From assembly GCA_002862205.1 (NCBI GenBank), contig PKCN01000271.1:54788-118787 (forward strand): 64,000 nucleotides of DNA. Direction: 5' to 3'. The position numbers and the translations under genes were made by a program. Numbering within the stretch: position 1 is the first letter of the stretch; every line of letters begins with the position of its first letter. The notes beneath the pieces were generated by a model. That model was given only the letters and a program-made list of their open reading frames with translations, was not told the DNA's origin and made no database searches. Source of the DNA: Planctomycetaceae bacterium (GTDB lineage: Bacteria; Planctomycetota; Planctomycetia; Pirellulales; Pirellulaceae). This document shows, one piece after another, positions 26,474-36,145 of this stretch.

Positions 26474-27658
26474 TTATGCTGCATTTATTGTTGGAACTGA
26501 CACTTTTGCCGTCAATAAACGAGACATCAACATTTCGGCCTCAGCGGGGGCAATATCATCAGGCACCTGCTGACCATTTGTAATGTAACTCAATGGCATT
26601 CCACTGAATTGCTCACTGTTTGCGAGCGTTGAAAGCACACCAACGGTACCGGGAGCCTCATCCAGCTTGGTGAGGATTGCGGCTGTTGGGCGTACGGGTG
26701 CAAAACCTTTAAGTGCCAGGCGAGTTGACGCAGCAGAACTGGTCGAATTGAGCACAAGATGCGTTTCATCCGGCTGCGCACTTCTGAGCAGTTCCACCAA
26801 CTGATCAATTCTTGCGTCACTCTTGGGACTTCTTCCAGCGGTATCGATCAACACCAGATCCACATCACCTAATCGGTTCAGAGCAGGCTGCATTTCATCC
26901 GGTTTTTCGACAACCTGCATCGGTAAATCCATGATCTCGGCGTAAGCCTTGAGCTGCTGCACGGCTGCAATTCGAAAAGTGTCAATCGTTAGCAGGCCAA
27001 CACGTCGTTTCGCTTCAATCCGAAATCCTGCTGCAAGTTTCGCCACGGTGGTTGTTTTGCCGACACCTGTCGGACCCACGAGAGCAACCACACGTCGTTC
27101 ACCGGGGTGCGTCAAAATAGGGCTTCCAATTCGCAATTCCCGAAGCACTGTGCGCTGAAGATGCTCCAGCCACGGGGTGCCGGCAGCCATTGGTCCACTG
27201 GCGGCTTCACCCATGCTTGCTGCAAAACTGACCGTCGTATTTAACCATCGGTCCACCTTATCCGCATCAACCCCGGCCGCCAGTAATTCCATCTGATAGG
27301 CCTGCAACTGCAATGGCAAGCCAGAATCTGTCAGTGACCGGACATCTTTCAACACAAGACGAGGCGCCAAGTCTGGCACAGGCCGCGAATCAATGCCCTG
27401 CCTGTTCAGGTTCATCGGGATGATACCATCATCGTCTCGTAATCCGGCAGTGACCTCGACGTACGTTCGGCCAAGCCATCCCATCCAGCCATCACGCACC
27501 TGTCGAGTGTGCAGCACAGCAGCCTCAGACCCCATCTGCTGACGGATCTGCTCCAGGGCCTCCTGCAAGTTTGCGGCTCGAAAGGTGCGAATGTGCATGG
27601 AATATTTGTGCTCTCTCAGCTGGTTCGGTTGGTTGTCATCTTGTGGTGCAGTAGTCAT
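26474..27658 (-). CDS. flhF: Flagellar SRP-type GTPase FlhF
   Basis: Signal-recognition-type GTPase that sets flagellar position and number. 394 residues. N-terminal B domain MHIRTFRAANLQEALEQIRQ with the WLGRTYVEV stretch; the NG domain shows P-loop VGPTGVGKTTTVAKLA, TIDTFRIAAVQQLKAYAEI, LVLIDTAGRSPKSD and TKLDEAPGTVG. ATG at 27658 overlaps the flhA stop as ATGA, so I keep it although another Met lies 20 codons on. FlhG/YlxH, the usual partner ATPase, is absent; the slot before fliA holds a small membrane protein instead. Confidence 0.95.
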   Translation of the reverse strand: MTTAPQDDNQPNQLREHKYSMHIRTFRAANLQEALEQIRQQMGSEAAVLHTRQVRDGWMGWLGRTYVEVTAGLRDDDGIIPMNLNRQGIDSRPVPDLAPRLVLKDVRSLTDSGLPLQLQAYQMELLAAGVDADKVDRWLNTTVSFAASMGEAASGPMAAGTPWLEHLQRTVLRELRIGSPILTHPGERRVVALVGPTGVGKTTTVAKLAAGFRIEAKRRVGLLTIDTFRIAAVQQLKAYAEIMDLPMQVVEKPDEMQPALNRLGDVDLVLIDTAGRSPKSDARIDQLVELLRSAQPDETHLVLNSTSSAASTRLALKGFAPVRPTAAILTKLDEAPGTVGVLSTLANSEQFSGMPLSYITNGQQVPDDIAPAEAEMLMSRLLTAKVSVPTINAA

Positions 27659-29721
27659 TGATCGCTAATCACACCATAGGATTCGATTTTTGTGTCCTGC
27701 GTAATCTCGTTGTAGGACAGCACTTTCAAGCGGGGCATCGAAGCATTCGTGATCTGTCTCAACCCAGGTCGGATCCGAGGACTCACCAACACAACTGGTG
27801 GATGACCTGCTGTAACAAGCTTCTTAACGCCTTCTTGAATTTTCTCGCAAGTGAGGTCTACGGCAGAAGGGCTCATTCGGACAAATAAACCTCGTTCCGT
27901 GTGTTCGATGCCGGCGGCAATGCGATCTTCCATGGCGGGATCGAGAGCAAGCACGTGCAAACGTCCGTCCTCGTCGCGGTATCGCGAAGAAATCGTGCGG
28001 GCAAGTCGATGACGCACATATTCGCACAACCAGACTGCATCCTTGGTTCTTCCAGCAAAATCGCCCAGCGTTTCCAGAATGATGCTCAGCTGCCGAATCG
28101 GAATGTCTTCTTTCAGCAATAAATGCAGCACTTGCTGCACTTCGCTGACCTTCATCACCCCTGGGATCAACTCATCAACGACGGTCGGCGAAGCTTCCTT
28201 CAATTCATCAATAAGATGCTTTGTAGCATCTCTTGAAAGCAATTCATCTGCGTGTCGCTTTGAAATTTCCTGCAGGTGAGTTGCCATCACTGCACCAGGC
28301 TCAACCGTCATGTACCCATAGATTGCCGCCTGCTCGCGCCTCATAGGATCGATCCAGACGGCCGGCTCACCAAAGGTGGGGTCTCGAGTGGCCTGTCCCT
28401 CGATCACCCCTGTCGTGTGACCACTATCGATAGCCAGTAACTGATTCGGCAACAAAGTAGCTTTTGCAACCTGACTGCCTTCGATTCGAATTTCGTAGTC
28501 CAGTTCACCGAGCGTCATTTCATCCCGCACTCTGACTTTGGGGAGAATGATTCCAAGATCAGCCGCAACAGCATTTCTGACACCGGTAATACGCTGCATC
28601 AAATCACCACCGCGGCTTGGATCCGCTAAACCCAACAAGCCCAATCCGATTGAAATTTCCATCGGATCGATGGTGAGAAAATCCTCAACTCGCTTTGGCG
28701 GAGGCGCCGCAGCCTCAGCCCTCTCGACTTCCGCCTGCACCGCCTCTGCATCCTGCCGACGTGCGGTCTGCCGATTCATAACTACTGCCAAACCGATACA
28801 TCCCAGACCAAGCGTCGCCATAGGGATCGCTGGCAAGTTCGTTACAATCAAGAGTGTCAGGAAACCACCGGCGACGGCCAAGGCTTTGGGATTCCCAAGA
28901 AGTTGCTGCAAGAATTGAACAGGTAAATTTGCCTTTTGAGCGCTTCTGGTAACCAACAAACCAGCTGCAAGCGAGATCAACAAAGCCGGCACCTGGCTCA
29001 CCAAACCATCACCAATCGTCAGTTTGGTGAACAGTGCTCCTGCCTCTGTGAATGTCATCCCAGCCTGCATCACACCGATGTACAAACCACCAATCACATT
29101 CACAATCGTGATGACGATACCCGCAATCGCGTCCCCGCGAACAAACTTACTGGCACCATCCATCGCTCCATAGAAATCAGCCTGAGCATTAATTTCCTGG
29201 CGACGTCGTTGGGCCTCTTTCTCATCGACCAAACCAGCGTTCAAGTCTGCATCAATCGCCATTTGGCGTCCGGGCATCCCATCCAAAGCAAATCTTGCAG
29301 CCACCTCACTAATTCGGGTCGCACCCTTCGTTATGACGATGAACTGAATCAGCACAATGATCACAAAAATGATCAATCCAACTTCGATCCTGTCGCCAGC
29401 TACAAATTCACCGAAACTCTTGATGACGCCACCGGCTGCTCCCATCCCCAGAGAATCAGCACCCGTCAAAATCAATCGCGTTGTGGCTACATTCAACACC
29501 AGACGAGCCAATGTTGTTGCTAGCAACAAAGATGGAAAAATACTGAATTCCAACGGCGTCGACACATAAACCGTTGTCAACAGCACAATGACGCCAACCG
29601 TAATGTTGGCGGCCAGCAGCATGTCCATCAACATGGGTGGCAGCGGAACGAGGATCACCACCAAGCAACCAATGATGCCTAATGGCAGCACCAAGTCTCG
29701 ATAGCGCATCAATAGTTGCAT
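27655..29721 (-). CDS. flhA: Flagellar type III export protein FlhA
   Basis: Membrane component of the flagellar export gate that forms the cytoplasmic nonameric ring. 688 residues: about eight membrane segments in the first ~320 residues, with the family signature FPSLLLATTLARLVLNVATTRLIL split at ~62-85 and the conserved loop GMPGRQMAIDADLNAGL; the remaining half is the cytoplasmic domain. ATG at 29721 has GAGG about 10 nt upstream. First gene of flhA-flhF-small-fliA. Its export-gate partners fliP, fliQ, fliR and flhB are 18 kb away. Confidence 0.97.
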   Translation of the reverse strand: MQLLMRYRDLVLPLGIIGCLVVILVPLPPMLMDMLLAANITVGVIVLLTTVYVSTPLEFSIFPSLLLATTLARLVLNVATTRLILTGADSLGMGAAGGVIKSFGEFVAGDRIEVGLIIFVIIVLIQFIVITKGATRISEVAARFALDGMPGRQMAIDADLNAGLVDEKEAQRRRQEINAQADFYGAMDGASKFVRGDAIAGIVITIVNVIGGLYIGVMQAGMTFTEAGALFTKLTIGDGLVSQVPALLISLAAGLLVTRSAQKANLPVQFLQQLLGNPKALAVAGGFLTLLIVTNLPAIPMATLGLGCIGLAVVMNRQTARRQDAEAVQAEVERAEAAAPPPKRVEDFLTIDPMEISIGLGLLGLADPSRGGDLMQRITGVRNAVAADLGIILPKVRVRDEMTLGELDYEIRIEGSQVAKATLLPNQLLAIDSGHTTGVIEGQATRDPTFGEPAVWIDPMRREQAAIYGYMTVEPGAVMATHLQEISKRHADELLSRDATKHLIDELKEASPTVVDELIPGVMKVSEVQQVLHLLLKEDIPIRQLSIILETLGDFAGRTKDAVWLCEYVRHRLARTISSRYRDEDGRLHVLALDPAMEDRIAAGIEHTERGLFVRMSPSAVDLTCEKIQEGVKKLVTAGHPPVVLVSPRIRPGLRQITNASMPRLKVLSYNEITQDTKIESYGVISDQ

Positions 29722-30076
29722 TAATAATTCCTCGCCCTTGTCGAACGCATAACCTCTTTATGCGTGGCAGTGGGACAGTACTTGAATTTGCCTGCATGGG
29801 TCCAGAGAGGAAGCCAAGTTAAGAATCTCGGTTTCACGAGCAGTTTCACCCAGCGTTCATGAAGCAGATGACTTCATTTTCTGCGGAGCTGCAGGCAATG
29901 GATGCGAGCTGCAGGAAAATTTCATGAGCAGCGAGAACTGAGCCCGTCTCACGATTCTGTTGCGTACGGCTGCGAATACAAGACGTCAACAAACTTGACT
30001 GTCTTCATTGGCAATCCACGATCAATTCGACAGGCTGCGAGCATGGCATGAAAACGGCAGTCGCTGATCTTCATTG
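29722..30076. other. Intergenic region upstream of flhA
   Basis: About 355 bp between the sulfatase 3' end and flhA. It should hold the flhA promoter. No gene, strong hairpin or repeat is seen. Confidence 0.4.
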
Positions 30077-31555
30077 TCATTGCGACAGACACTTTTCCAG
30101 TGAAGCTACAATCGCTGGATGCTGTAAATGAGCATCACCTCGCTCTGCCCCATATTGCTGCAAGGCTTTTGCGAGTCGCTGCGTGACTACAGCACTGCCA
30201 GGTCTACGATAGAAGTTCAACAGTTCATCAGGATCCTGTTCAGCATCAAACAGCCATGGTTGGTCGTTCACGGACAACACCAGTTTGTAGCGTTCATCAA
30301 CCGCACACACCCACTGCGGATTGGTGCCTGAGTTACGAAGAAAGGTCATCTGACCGCCCTCCCCTGCCCCATTCCCGACAAATTGCCCCGTCAAGTTACG
30401 GCCTTCGAATTCGTGGTCCGTTTCAATCCCTGCCAAGCCAAGCAGTGTTGGCGTCACATCCACGGTCCCCATTGGATGTGTGTACGTCTGCCCTGCTGGA
30501 ATGCGTTTGGGAAACCGAATCAGCATTGGGACGCGGGCCGAGCCCTCATACGGATTACCTTTGTTCAATCGGTCATGCTCATAACAAAGATCTCCATGGT
30601 CAGATGTCATCATGATGATGGTTGAATCGAGTTTGCCACTCTCTTTGAGTGCAGCAAAAATCCGGCCCAAATTATCATCAATGCACTTCACCATCCCAAA
30701 GTACTGGCTCATCTGCGTTCCTCGGAACACGGCATGTTTCTTGTCGTTACCCAGCCACTTTGGGACTGCAACATTGTCGCGACCGTAAGTCCGCGGGGGC
30801 AGAAACCGCAGATGATCGTACATTCGATCATAGGGCGCCCTGACAGTATTCGGCCCATGAGGATCCGGATAACTCACAATCGTCAAGAACGGTTGATTTC
30901 CTGATTCAGCCATCAATTCGATGGCACGATCGGTGAGAAAGTCTGTTGAAAACGACTCTTTGTCAGCATTCGCTACCCCATAACTTAATGCACCTGACTT
31001 ATCACGCGCGTCGACTTTCGCACCGTTTTTGGTTTGGGAAAACTTTTTCCAGTGCCCACGATTGAACATGTATGTTTTATTCTTGAAGCCGCCATCGATG
31101 CTGGGTGCCCACTCCGGTTTTCCGTCACCACCCAAATGCCACTTTCCAACGAAACTGGTCTGGTATCCACGATTCGCCATGACCTTGGCGAGCGTCGGAA
31201 CATCAGCACGCAATTCAGCATTGTTCGTCGGCACACCTGTGTTCTGTGGATACATTCCTGTGATCATTGCCGCACGACACGGAGAACATACAGGTGCCGT
31301 CGCGTAGGCTCGTGTACACAACACTCCCTCTTTCGCAAGACGATCAAAATGGGGTGTTTCGACAACTGAGCCAGGCCCCCACATTTCTGCTTGCTCCGTG
31401 GACAATGTGTCACGATAGCAACCAAGCGTTCGGAAGTTGTGCTCATCCGTAATGATCACCAGCACATTGGGTTTGTCATCGGATCCATTAACAGAAATGT
31501 GCTCAATGCCGGCAACGCATCCAATGATGCAAAAGACCAAGGCGAATATTTTCAT
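30077..31555 (-). CDS. Secreted sulfatase (formylglycine-dependent, S1 type)
   Basis: Hydrolyses a sulfate ester, probably of an external sulfated polysaccharide or sugar. 492 residues with a signal peptide (KIFALVFCIIGCVAGIE). The metal site opening KPNVLVIITDEHNFRTLGCY and the signature C-S-P-C-R-A-A at 90-96 are present; Cys90 of C-x-P-x-R would be oxidised to formylglycine. VGKWHLGG and TSDHGD complete the active site. ATG 31555 is preceded by GAGGA. A ThuA-domain gene lies 98 bp upstream on the same strand. Substrate cannot be told from sequence. Confidence 0.93.
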   Translation of the reverse strand: MKIFALVFCIIGCVAGIEHISVNGSDDKPNVLVIITDEHNFRTLGCYRDTLSTEQAEMWGPGSVVETPHFDRLAKEGVLCTRAYATAPVCSPCRAAMITGMYPQNTGVPTNNAELRADVPTLAKVMANRGYQTSFVGKWHLGGDGKPEWAPSIDGGFKNKTYMFNRGHWKKFSQTKNGAKVDARDKSGALSYGVANADKESFSTDFLTDRAIELMAESGNQPFLTIVSYPDPHGPNTVRAPYDRMYDHLRFLPPRTYGRDNVAVPKWLGNDKKHAVFRGTQMSQYFGMVKCIDDNLGRIFAALKESGKLDSTIIMMTSDHGDLCYEHDRLNKGNPYEGSARVPMLIRFPKRIPAGQTYTHPMGTVDVTPTLLGLAGIETDHEFEGRNLTGQFVGNGAGEGGQMTFLRNSGTNPQWVCAVDERYKLVLSVNDQPWLFDAEQDPDELLNFYRRPGSAVVTQRLAKALQQYGAERGDAHLQHPAIVASLEKCLSQ

Positions 31556-31653
31556 TTTTCCTCAACCCATTTTACGACTTGAAAGGGCAATCAGCACTTG
31601 GCACAACGTCTTCGGCAAACGCTTCAAGCACACTCACTCGACTACCAAGGTGC

Positions 31654-32439
31654 TCACTTACTCAAACCCCAGGCAATCGCGTTGGCCAACAAGACAGGCA
31701 GAACCTTTCCCTCAAAATCTTCTGTATTACCAAGCGATGTGTAGAAGGACTTTCCTCCATCAGCACGCTTGAATGTCCAAGCGATCGGCTCAGCAGGATG
31801 CCCTTCGACCTGCCCTCGCAGCAATACTTTCGTGCCTGGCATCAATGGTGAGACGCGGTACAGCGAACTTGTAGAGGAATACCTGAGCATAGCATCGATC
31901 CCCGTCACAATTGTGTGATTCAATTCTGCATCAGCAAACCCGATTTCAACTTGCAGATCATTCCCATGATGGTTGGTGTAATTCCCACCAAAGACTGTCT
32001 GATCAAAGTTCTTCCAGTCGGCCCTGCCCTCCGGTGGTTTTTTGTTTCGCAAGGAAAAAGCATGACTCGCAGTGCGAATCCCAATCACCGGTTTACCCCG
32101 TGAAATGAACCTTCGAATCAGGTCCAATTGCTCTTTTGGCAAGGTCCGGCGGCGGACACTAACCAACAACAGATCAGCAGTCTGTAAACTGTCGAGTCCG
32201 ATCAAGCGGTTGCGATCATTCGGATCCTCTACAACGATCGTCGTTCGATAAAATTTTTCTTGATCTCCGGCGAAGTTCCTCAACGACTGCATTGTCTCGT
32301 ACTCACGTTCAGCCACAAGCATGACGATGTGCGGCTTATCGGGTGTTTCCGCCTGACACAAATCGTCAGCGCGTCCGTGATTTTCCAGCTGCCAAAGGCA
32401 GAGACCAACCAGTAGCAAAAGCAATCGCATAAAGAACAT
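31654..32439 (-). CDS. Secreted ThuA-domain protein
   Basis: ThuA domains have a glutamine-amidotransferase-like fold and are frequent in planctomycete gene clusters for sugar breakdown; no reaction is established. The protein begins with a signal peptide (MFFMRLLLLLVGLCLWQLE) if started at Met 32439; ATG 32484 is 15 codons upstream. Typical parts are ADLLLVSVRRRTLP, FISRGKPVIGIRTASHAFSL and GGNYTNHHGNDLQVEI (residues ~130-170), and the C-terminal WTFKRADGGKSFYTSLGN. It is followed by the sulfatase and may act with it. Confidence 0.85.
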   Translation of the reverse strand: MFFMRLLLLLVGLCLWQLENHGRADDLCQAETPDKPHIVMLVAEREYETMQSLRNFAGDQEKFYRTTIVVEDPNDRNRLIGLDSLQTADLLLVSVRRRTLPKEQLDLIRRFISRGKPVIGIRTASHAFSLRNKKPPEGRADWKNFDQTVFGGNYTNHHGNDLQVEIGFADAELNHTIVTGIDAMLRYSSTSSLYRVSPLMPGTKVLLRGQVEGHPAEPIAWTFKRADGGKSFYTSLGNTEDFEGKVLPVLLANAIAWGLSK

Positions 32440-32615
32440 CAGAATCACACCAGTTGCCGGGAAAATCGAGACAGAAGTCCCCATGATAACCTGAATACAA
32501 ACGCCAGCGTCGAGGAAGCTCTCACCACACCATCACTCAGACACGGTTTCTGCACAGACGCGTCGATCGATTCCACTGAAAGACTGCCTTGAGAACAGCT
32601 GTGCAGTAGCAAACA

Positions 32616-33791
32616 CTAACCCTTGCAAGGTAGATACCGCAGGGCAAGCACACCCTCGATTTTTCGAATCGAGTCGAGTGTCGCCTCGCTGATGTCATCA
32701 TCCAAATCAATGATCGTGTAGGCGATATCACCTCGTGATTTATTCAACAGATCAGCAATGTTCAATTGCGATTCCGCGAGAATCGTGGAAATCTGGCCTA
32801 CCATGTTTGGCACGTTCGCATTGGCAATCGTGATTCGGCTGCCACCGTTTCGTGGCATGAACGCTTCGGGAAAGTTGACCGAATTCCTTACCGTCCCATC
32901 TTCTAAAAACTCTCGCACGCTATCTGCCACCATGACGGCACAATTTTCCTCTGCCTCGGCAGTTGATGCTCCCAAATGCGGAAAGGAAATGACTTTCGGG
33001 TGCTTCAACAACGCTCCGGTGGGAAAATCAATCACGTACGAATGAAGGTGGCCACTGTCCAGCGCGGCCAAGACAGCCTCGTCATCACAGATACCACCGC
33101 GGGCAAGATTCACGAGCACGCCGCCTTTGGGCATCATTGCAATACGCTCGGCACTTGCCAAGCCACGTGTCGCATCCAGCAATGGCACATGCACAGAGAT
33201 TGCATCGCACTGACTGAACAGGTGATCAATGCTGACTGCCTTCTCAACCCCACTGGAGAGTTGCCAAGCACTTTGGACGGAAATCAGAGGATCATATCCA
33301 ACGACTTTCATGCCAAGCGAAAGTGCGGCATTTGCAACACGCAGGCCAATGGCTCCGAGTCCAATCACACCGAGTGTCTTGGAAGGCAATTCGTATCCAA
33401 CAAAATTTTTCTTTCCGGATTCAACAGCCGTTGAAATCTCGGCATCGGTTCCATCAAGGCCATCAGCGAATTGCATTGCTTCCGCGATATTCCGCGAAGC
33501 CATGAGTAACCCAGCCAAAACCAACTCTTTCACAGCATTGGCGTTCGCGCCTGGGGCGTTAAAGACAGGCACACCCAAGTCAGTCATTTTGTCGACAGGA
33601 ATGTTATTGACACCTGCACCAGCTCGTCCAATCGCAGCAACACTCTCTGGAATTTCCATATCGTGCATTTTGTACGACCGAAGCAACACGGCATCGGGCT
33701 GGCTGACCTCCGACGCAACTTCGTAACTCTCACGTGGCAATCGCTGAAGCCCTTTGACGGAGATATTGTTCAAAGTGAGAATTTTATACAT
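32616..33791 (-). CDS. serA: D-3-phosphoglycerate dehydrogenase
   Basis: First step of serine synthesis. 391 residues. NAD-binding GLGAIGLRVANAALSLGMKVVGYDP (~144-168), the catalytic segments NLARGGICDDEAVLAALDSG and ISFPHLGASTAEAEENCA (His) are present. A C-terminal ACT domain (~318-388, ITIANANVPNMVGQISTILA) suggests allosteric control by serine. The protein is a short form without the intervening ASB domain. serC follows upstream on the same strand, 63 bp away, so the two serine genes likely form one unit transcribed serC then serA. Confidence 0.95.
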   Translation of the reverse strand: MYKILTLNNISVKGLQRLPRESYEVASEVSQPDAVLLRSYKMHDMEIPESVAAIGRAGAGVNNIPVDKMTDLGVPVFNAPGANANAVKELVLAGLLMASRNIAEAMQFADGLDGTDAEISTAVESGKKNFVGYELPSKTLGVIGLGAIGLRVANAALSLGMKVVGYDPLISVQSAWQLSSGVEKAVSIDHLFSQCDAISVHVPLLDATRGLASAERIAMMPKGGVLVNLARGGICDDEAVLAALDSGHLHSYVIDFPTGALLKHPKVISFPHLGASTAEAEENCAVMVADSVREFLEDGTVRNSVNFPEAFMPRNGGSRITIANANVPNMVGQISTILAESQLNIADLLNKSRGDIAYTIIDLDDDISEATLDSIRKIEGVLALRYLPCKG

Positions 33792-33854
33792 GGTTCGACT
33801 GGTTGCTTTTGATTGATTGAAGAAGATGGAAAGAAAAATGAACTGCGATCTGGC

Positions 33855-34967
33855 TCAGCCATTCTTTGCAGCAAAATCCTTCATGAAATTTGCGAGAATT
33901 TCTGCGCCTTCTCGCGGCATCGCGTTGTAGATGCTTGCGCGAATACCACCAACGCTTCGGTGACCTTTCAAACTCACCAGCGAATTTTCAGCTGCTTCTT
34001 CAATGAAACGATTCTGCAAATCATCATTGGGCAACGTAAATGTTACGTTCATCAACGAACGACATTCTGGTACCGCATGGCCCTTGTAAAATCCAGCATT
34101 TGCATCGACAGCATCGTAAACCAGTTGCGATTTTTCCTGATTCTGTTTTTCCATCGCTTCCAGACCACCGACGTCATCCGCCAACCACCGGGCAACCTTG
34201 CCCAACACATAAATTGCAAACGTCGGAGGCGTGTTCCACATCGATCCACCCGCTGCATGATTTCGGTACTGAAGGTAGCCTGGCAAAGACTCGCTACCGC
34301 GTTCCAACAAATCACGCCGTATGACTACAACTGTCACGCCCGCAGGCCCAGCGTTCTTCTGTGCACAGGCATAAACCAGACCATACTTATTGATGGGCAA
34401 CGGACGACAAAGAAAGTCGCTCGACGCATCACTGACCAAAGGAACCGAGTCAGGACAATCAGGCTCCGTCGCGTATTGAACACCCTGAATCGTCTCGTTG
34501 CTGCAATAGTACAAATAAGCAGCATCATCGCTAACCTGAAAGTCCCCAGAAGAGGGAACGCGGTCGTAATTGGAATCTTTGGCGTCGTAAATGGCTTCGA
34601 CATTGCCTTCTTTGCGACCTTCAACGATCGCTTTTTTGCCCCAAGAACCGGTCAACAGATACTGTGCCGTTGCATCCGTACCACGGAGTAGATTCGCTGG
34701 AATCATCGAAAACTGCAACGCGGCACCACCCTGCAGGAAAAGCACGGCATAGTCATCTGAGACTCCCAGAAGTGATCGAAGCGTTGCCTCCGCCTCCTCC
34801 ATAATGCCTACAAAAGGCTTGCCGCGGTGACTTAACTCCAGCAAGGATGCACCGGCACCGGGCAAACAGAGGAATTCTTCCTGAACCTGCTGCAAGACTG
34901 GTAACGGCAAGGCAGCGGGCCCAGCTGAAAAATTAAAGGCTCGCTGAGCGGCAGCGTTAACGCTCAT
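33855..34967 (-). CDS. serC: Phosphoserine aminotransferase
   Basis: Second step of serine synthesis, also used in vitamin B6 synthesis. PLP-dependent class V aminotransferase of 370 residues. FNFSAGPAALPLPVLQQVQ at the N-terminus, SHRGKPFVGIMEEAE and ACAQKNAGPAGVTVVVI (the Lys binding PLP at ~198) are typical. ATG at 34967. Serine phosphatase is not nearby. Confidence 0.95.
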   Translation of the reverse strand: MSVNAAAQRAFNFSAGPAALPLPVLQQVQEEFLCLPGAGASLLELSHRGKPFVGIMEEAEATLRSLLGVSDDYAVLFLQGGAALQFSMIPANLLRGTDATAQYLLTGSWGKKAIVEGRKEGNVEAIYDAKDSNYDRVPSSGDFQVSDDAAYLYYCSNETIQGVQYATEPDCPDSVPLVSDASSDFLCRPLPINKYGLVYACAQKNAGPAGVTVVVIRRDLLERGSESLPGYLQYRNHAAGGSMWNTPPTFAIYVLGKVARWLADDVGGLEAMEKQNQEKSQLVYDAVDANAGFYKGHAVPECRSLMNVTFTLPNDDLQNRFIEEAAENSLVSLKGHRSVGGIRASIYNAMPREGAEILANFMKDFAAKNG

Positions 34968-35291
34968 TTTAGTGCTTCCTATCCTGAAAAAACGACTGGC
35001 AAGGACGACGCCTCAGCCTTGGGGTAAACGATCAGCGAGGATTCTAAACTTCCATTGTTCAATCGGGAAGGTTGCGACAACCAGACAGCGGCAATCAGCC
35101 GCGGAAGGTTGCAAAAACCCGATAAATGGCGATCGAATGCGTGAAAACGAAACATTCAGTCGGCCGATTCAGCTTAGGGATGACCCAATGGTCCAGCGAA
35201 GCTTGCCTCGAAGTTGCCGAGAGACTCGGGCTGGGATAAAAATCCAGCTTTCTTAGTTACCTGAGCATCCTCGGGGGCCTCTCCGCACCTG
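34968..35291. other. Intergenic region upstream of serC
   Basis: About 320 bp between the serC start and the 3' end of the NYN gene; expected to hold the serC promoter. No gene or clear structure is seen. Confidence 0.4.
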
Positions 35292-35822
35292 CTAGAAGCC
35301 GAACTCCTTCAACCAAGCATCGACCTGCTGTTCGTTGACCACACGATTGGGCTTTTCGTTACCCTCGACCACTCTGCCCTGCCCTGCCCCATCTCGTGAC
35401 TTACAAGCCGATGCAATCTTGCCATCCAGAAGATCATCCAGCCAAGGCTGTGAATCACAGAAACCACAACCACGACGCTTGGCAGCCGCCTGTACACGAT
35501 GATCGGATGAAACCACCATCAAATTGCGGGGTGCCGTGTGCGATGCAATCAGCTCCTCAAGCAAATCATCTGCTTCGGGATACTCAACCGCAAACCGCAC
35601 CGTAACTCCCTCTACCAAGAAACTGCTGGGCCGACCTTCCGGAGGCTTCGCCGCATCAAAGACAACGCATGTATTTTCCTTTTGTCGGTCCGTCAGATGC
35701 TCCACCAACCTGCGAACCAGATTCATTCGCTCTCTCTGCAACCAACGACCATCAGGATCACGATTCGGTGCAGCAACTGGCGCAAGAACATTGTAACCAT
35801 CAATCAGTAGTAATAGAGACAA
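35292..35822 (-). CDS. NYN-domain (YacP/Rae1-like) putative ribonuclease
   Basis: 176 residues of PIN-like NYN fold. Acidic residues of the predicted metal site are visible: LLIDGYNVL at the N-terminus (Asp7), VVFDAAKP (~57-64), YPEADDLLEELIA (~80-92) and VVSSDHRVQAAA (~103-114). Relatives include the ribosome-associated mRNase Rae1. The start is a TTG at 35822, supported by AGGAG 9 nt upstream and by the tight N-terminus MSLLLLIDGYNVL. A C-terminal polar stretch of ~40 residues follows the domain. Confidence 0.82.
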   Translation of the reverse strand: MSLLLLIDGYNVLAPVAAPNRDPDGRWLQRERMNLVRRLVEHLTDRQKENTCVVFDAAKPPEGRPSSFLVEGVTVRFAVEYPEADDLLEELIASHTAPRNLMVVSSDHRVQAAAKRRGCGFCDSQPWLDDLLDGKIASACKSRDGAGQGRVVEGNEKPNRVVNEQQVDAWLKEFGF

Positions 35823-36145
35823 CCGTCAGACTCCTGAATCAATGCCAAGACACGATGAACCCTCCACGCTTGCGTGCAGAGGCCAGCTACCTGCTGTCGC
35901 AACTCCGGGCCGCCAAGTCAGCTATCTTGCAAATACAAATACTCACAATCCTCATGAAGCTGCAGCCTCTGATCTTTTCCTGACATATTCAGGACATTAC
36001 CCGCCCAAGGCAGCGGCATCGCAAATTGTACCACGCTGCTTGTAGGCGGATTCCATGCACACCAGGAAATAAGCTTGCTTGCTGATGCCAAGCCACATTT
36101 CAATGAGATCAAAATGATCCGCTAGAACAGGCAACATACAAAACG
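35823..36145. other. Intergenic region, no gene seen
   Basis: About 320 bp between the FHA gene end and the NYN gene start. Short open frames overlap each other with no ribosome site or family. No strong terminator is visible after the FHA gene. Confidence 0.35.

Noticed and set aside
33813..34691. A 292-codon open frame on the plus strand
   Set aside because: It is fully antisense to serC, its translation is low-complexity and rich in Arg, His and Cys, and it has no ribosome site. Other long antisense frames (for example 54502-55209 over ctaB, 21635-22225 over accA, 45607-46017) were rejected for the same reasons.
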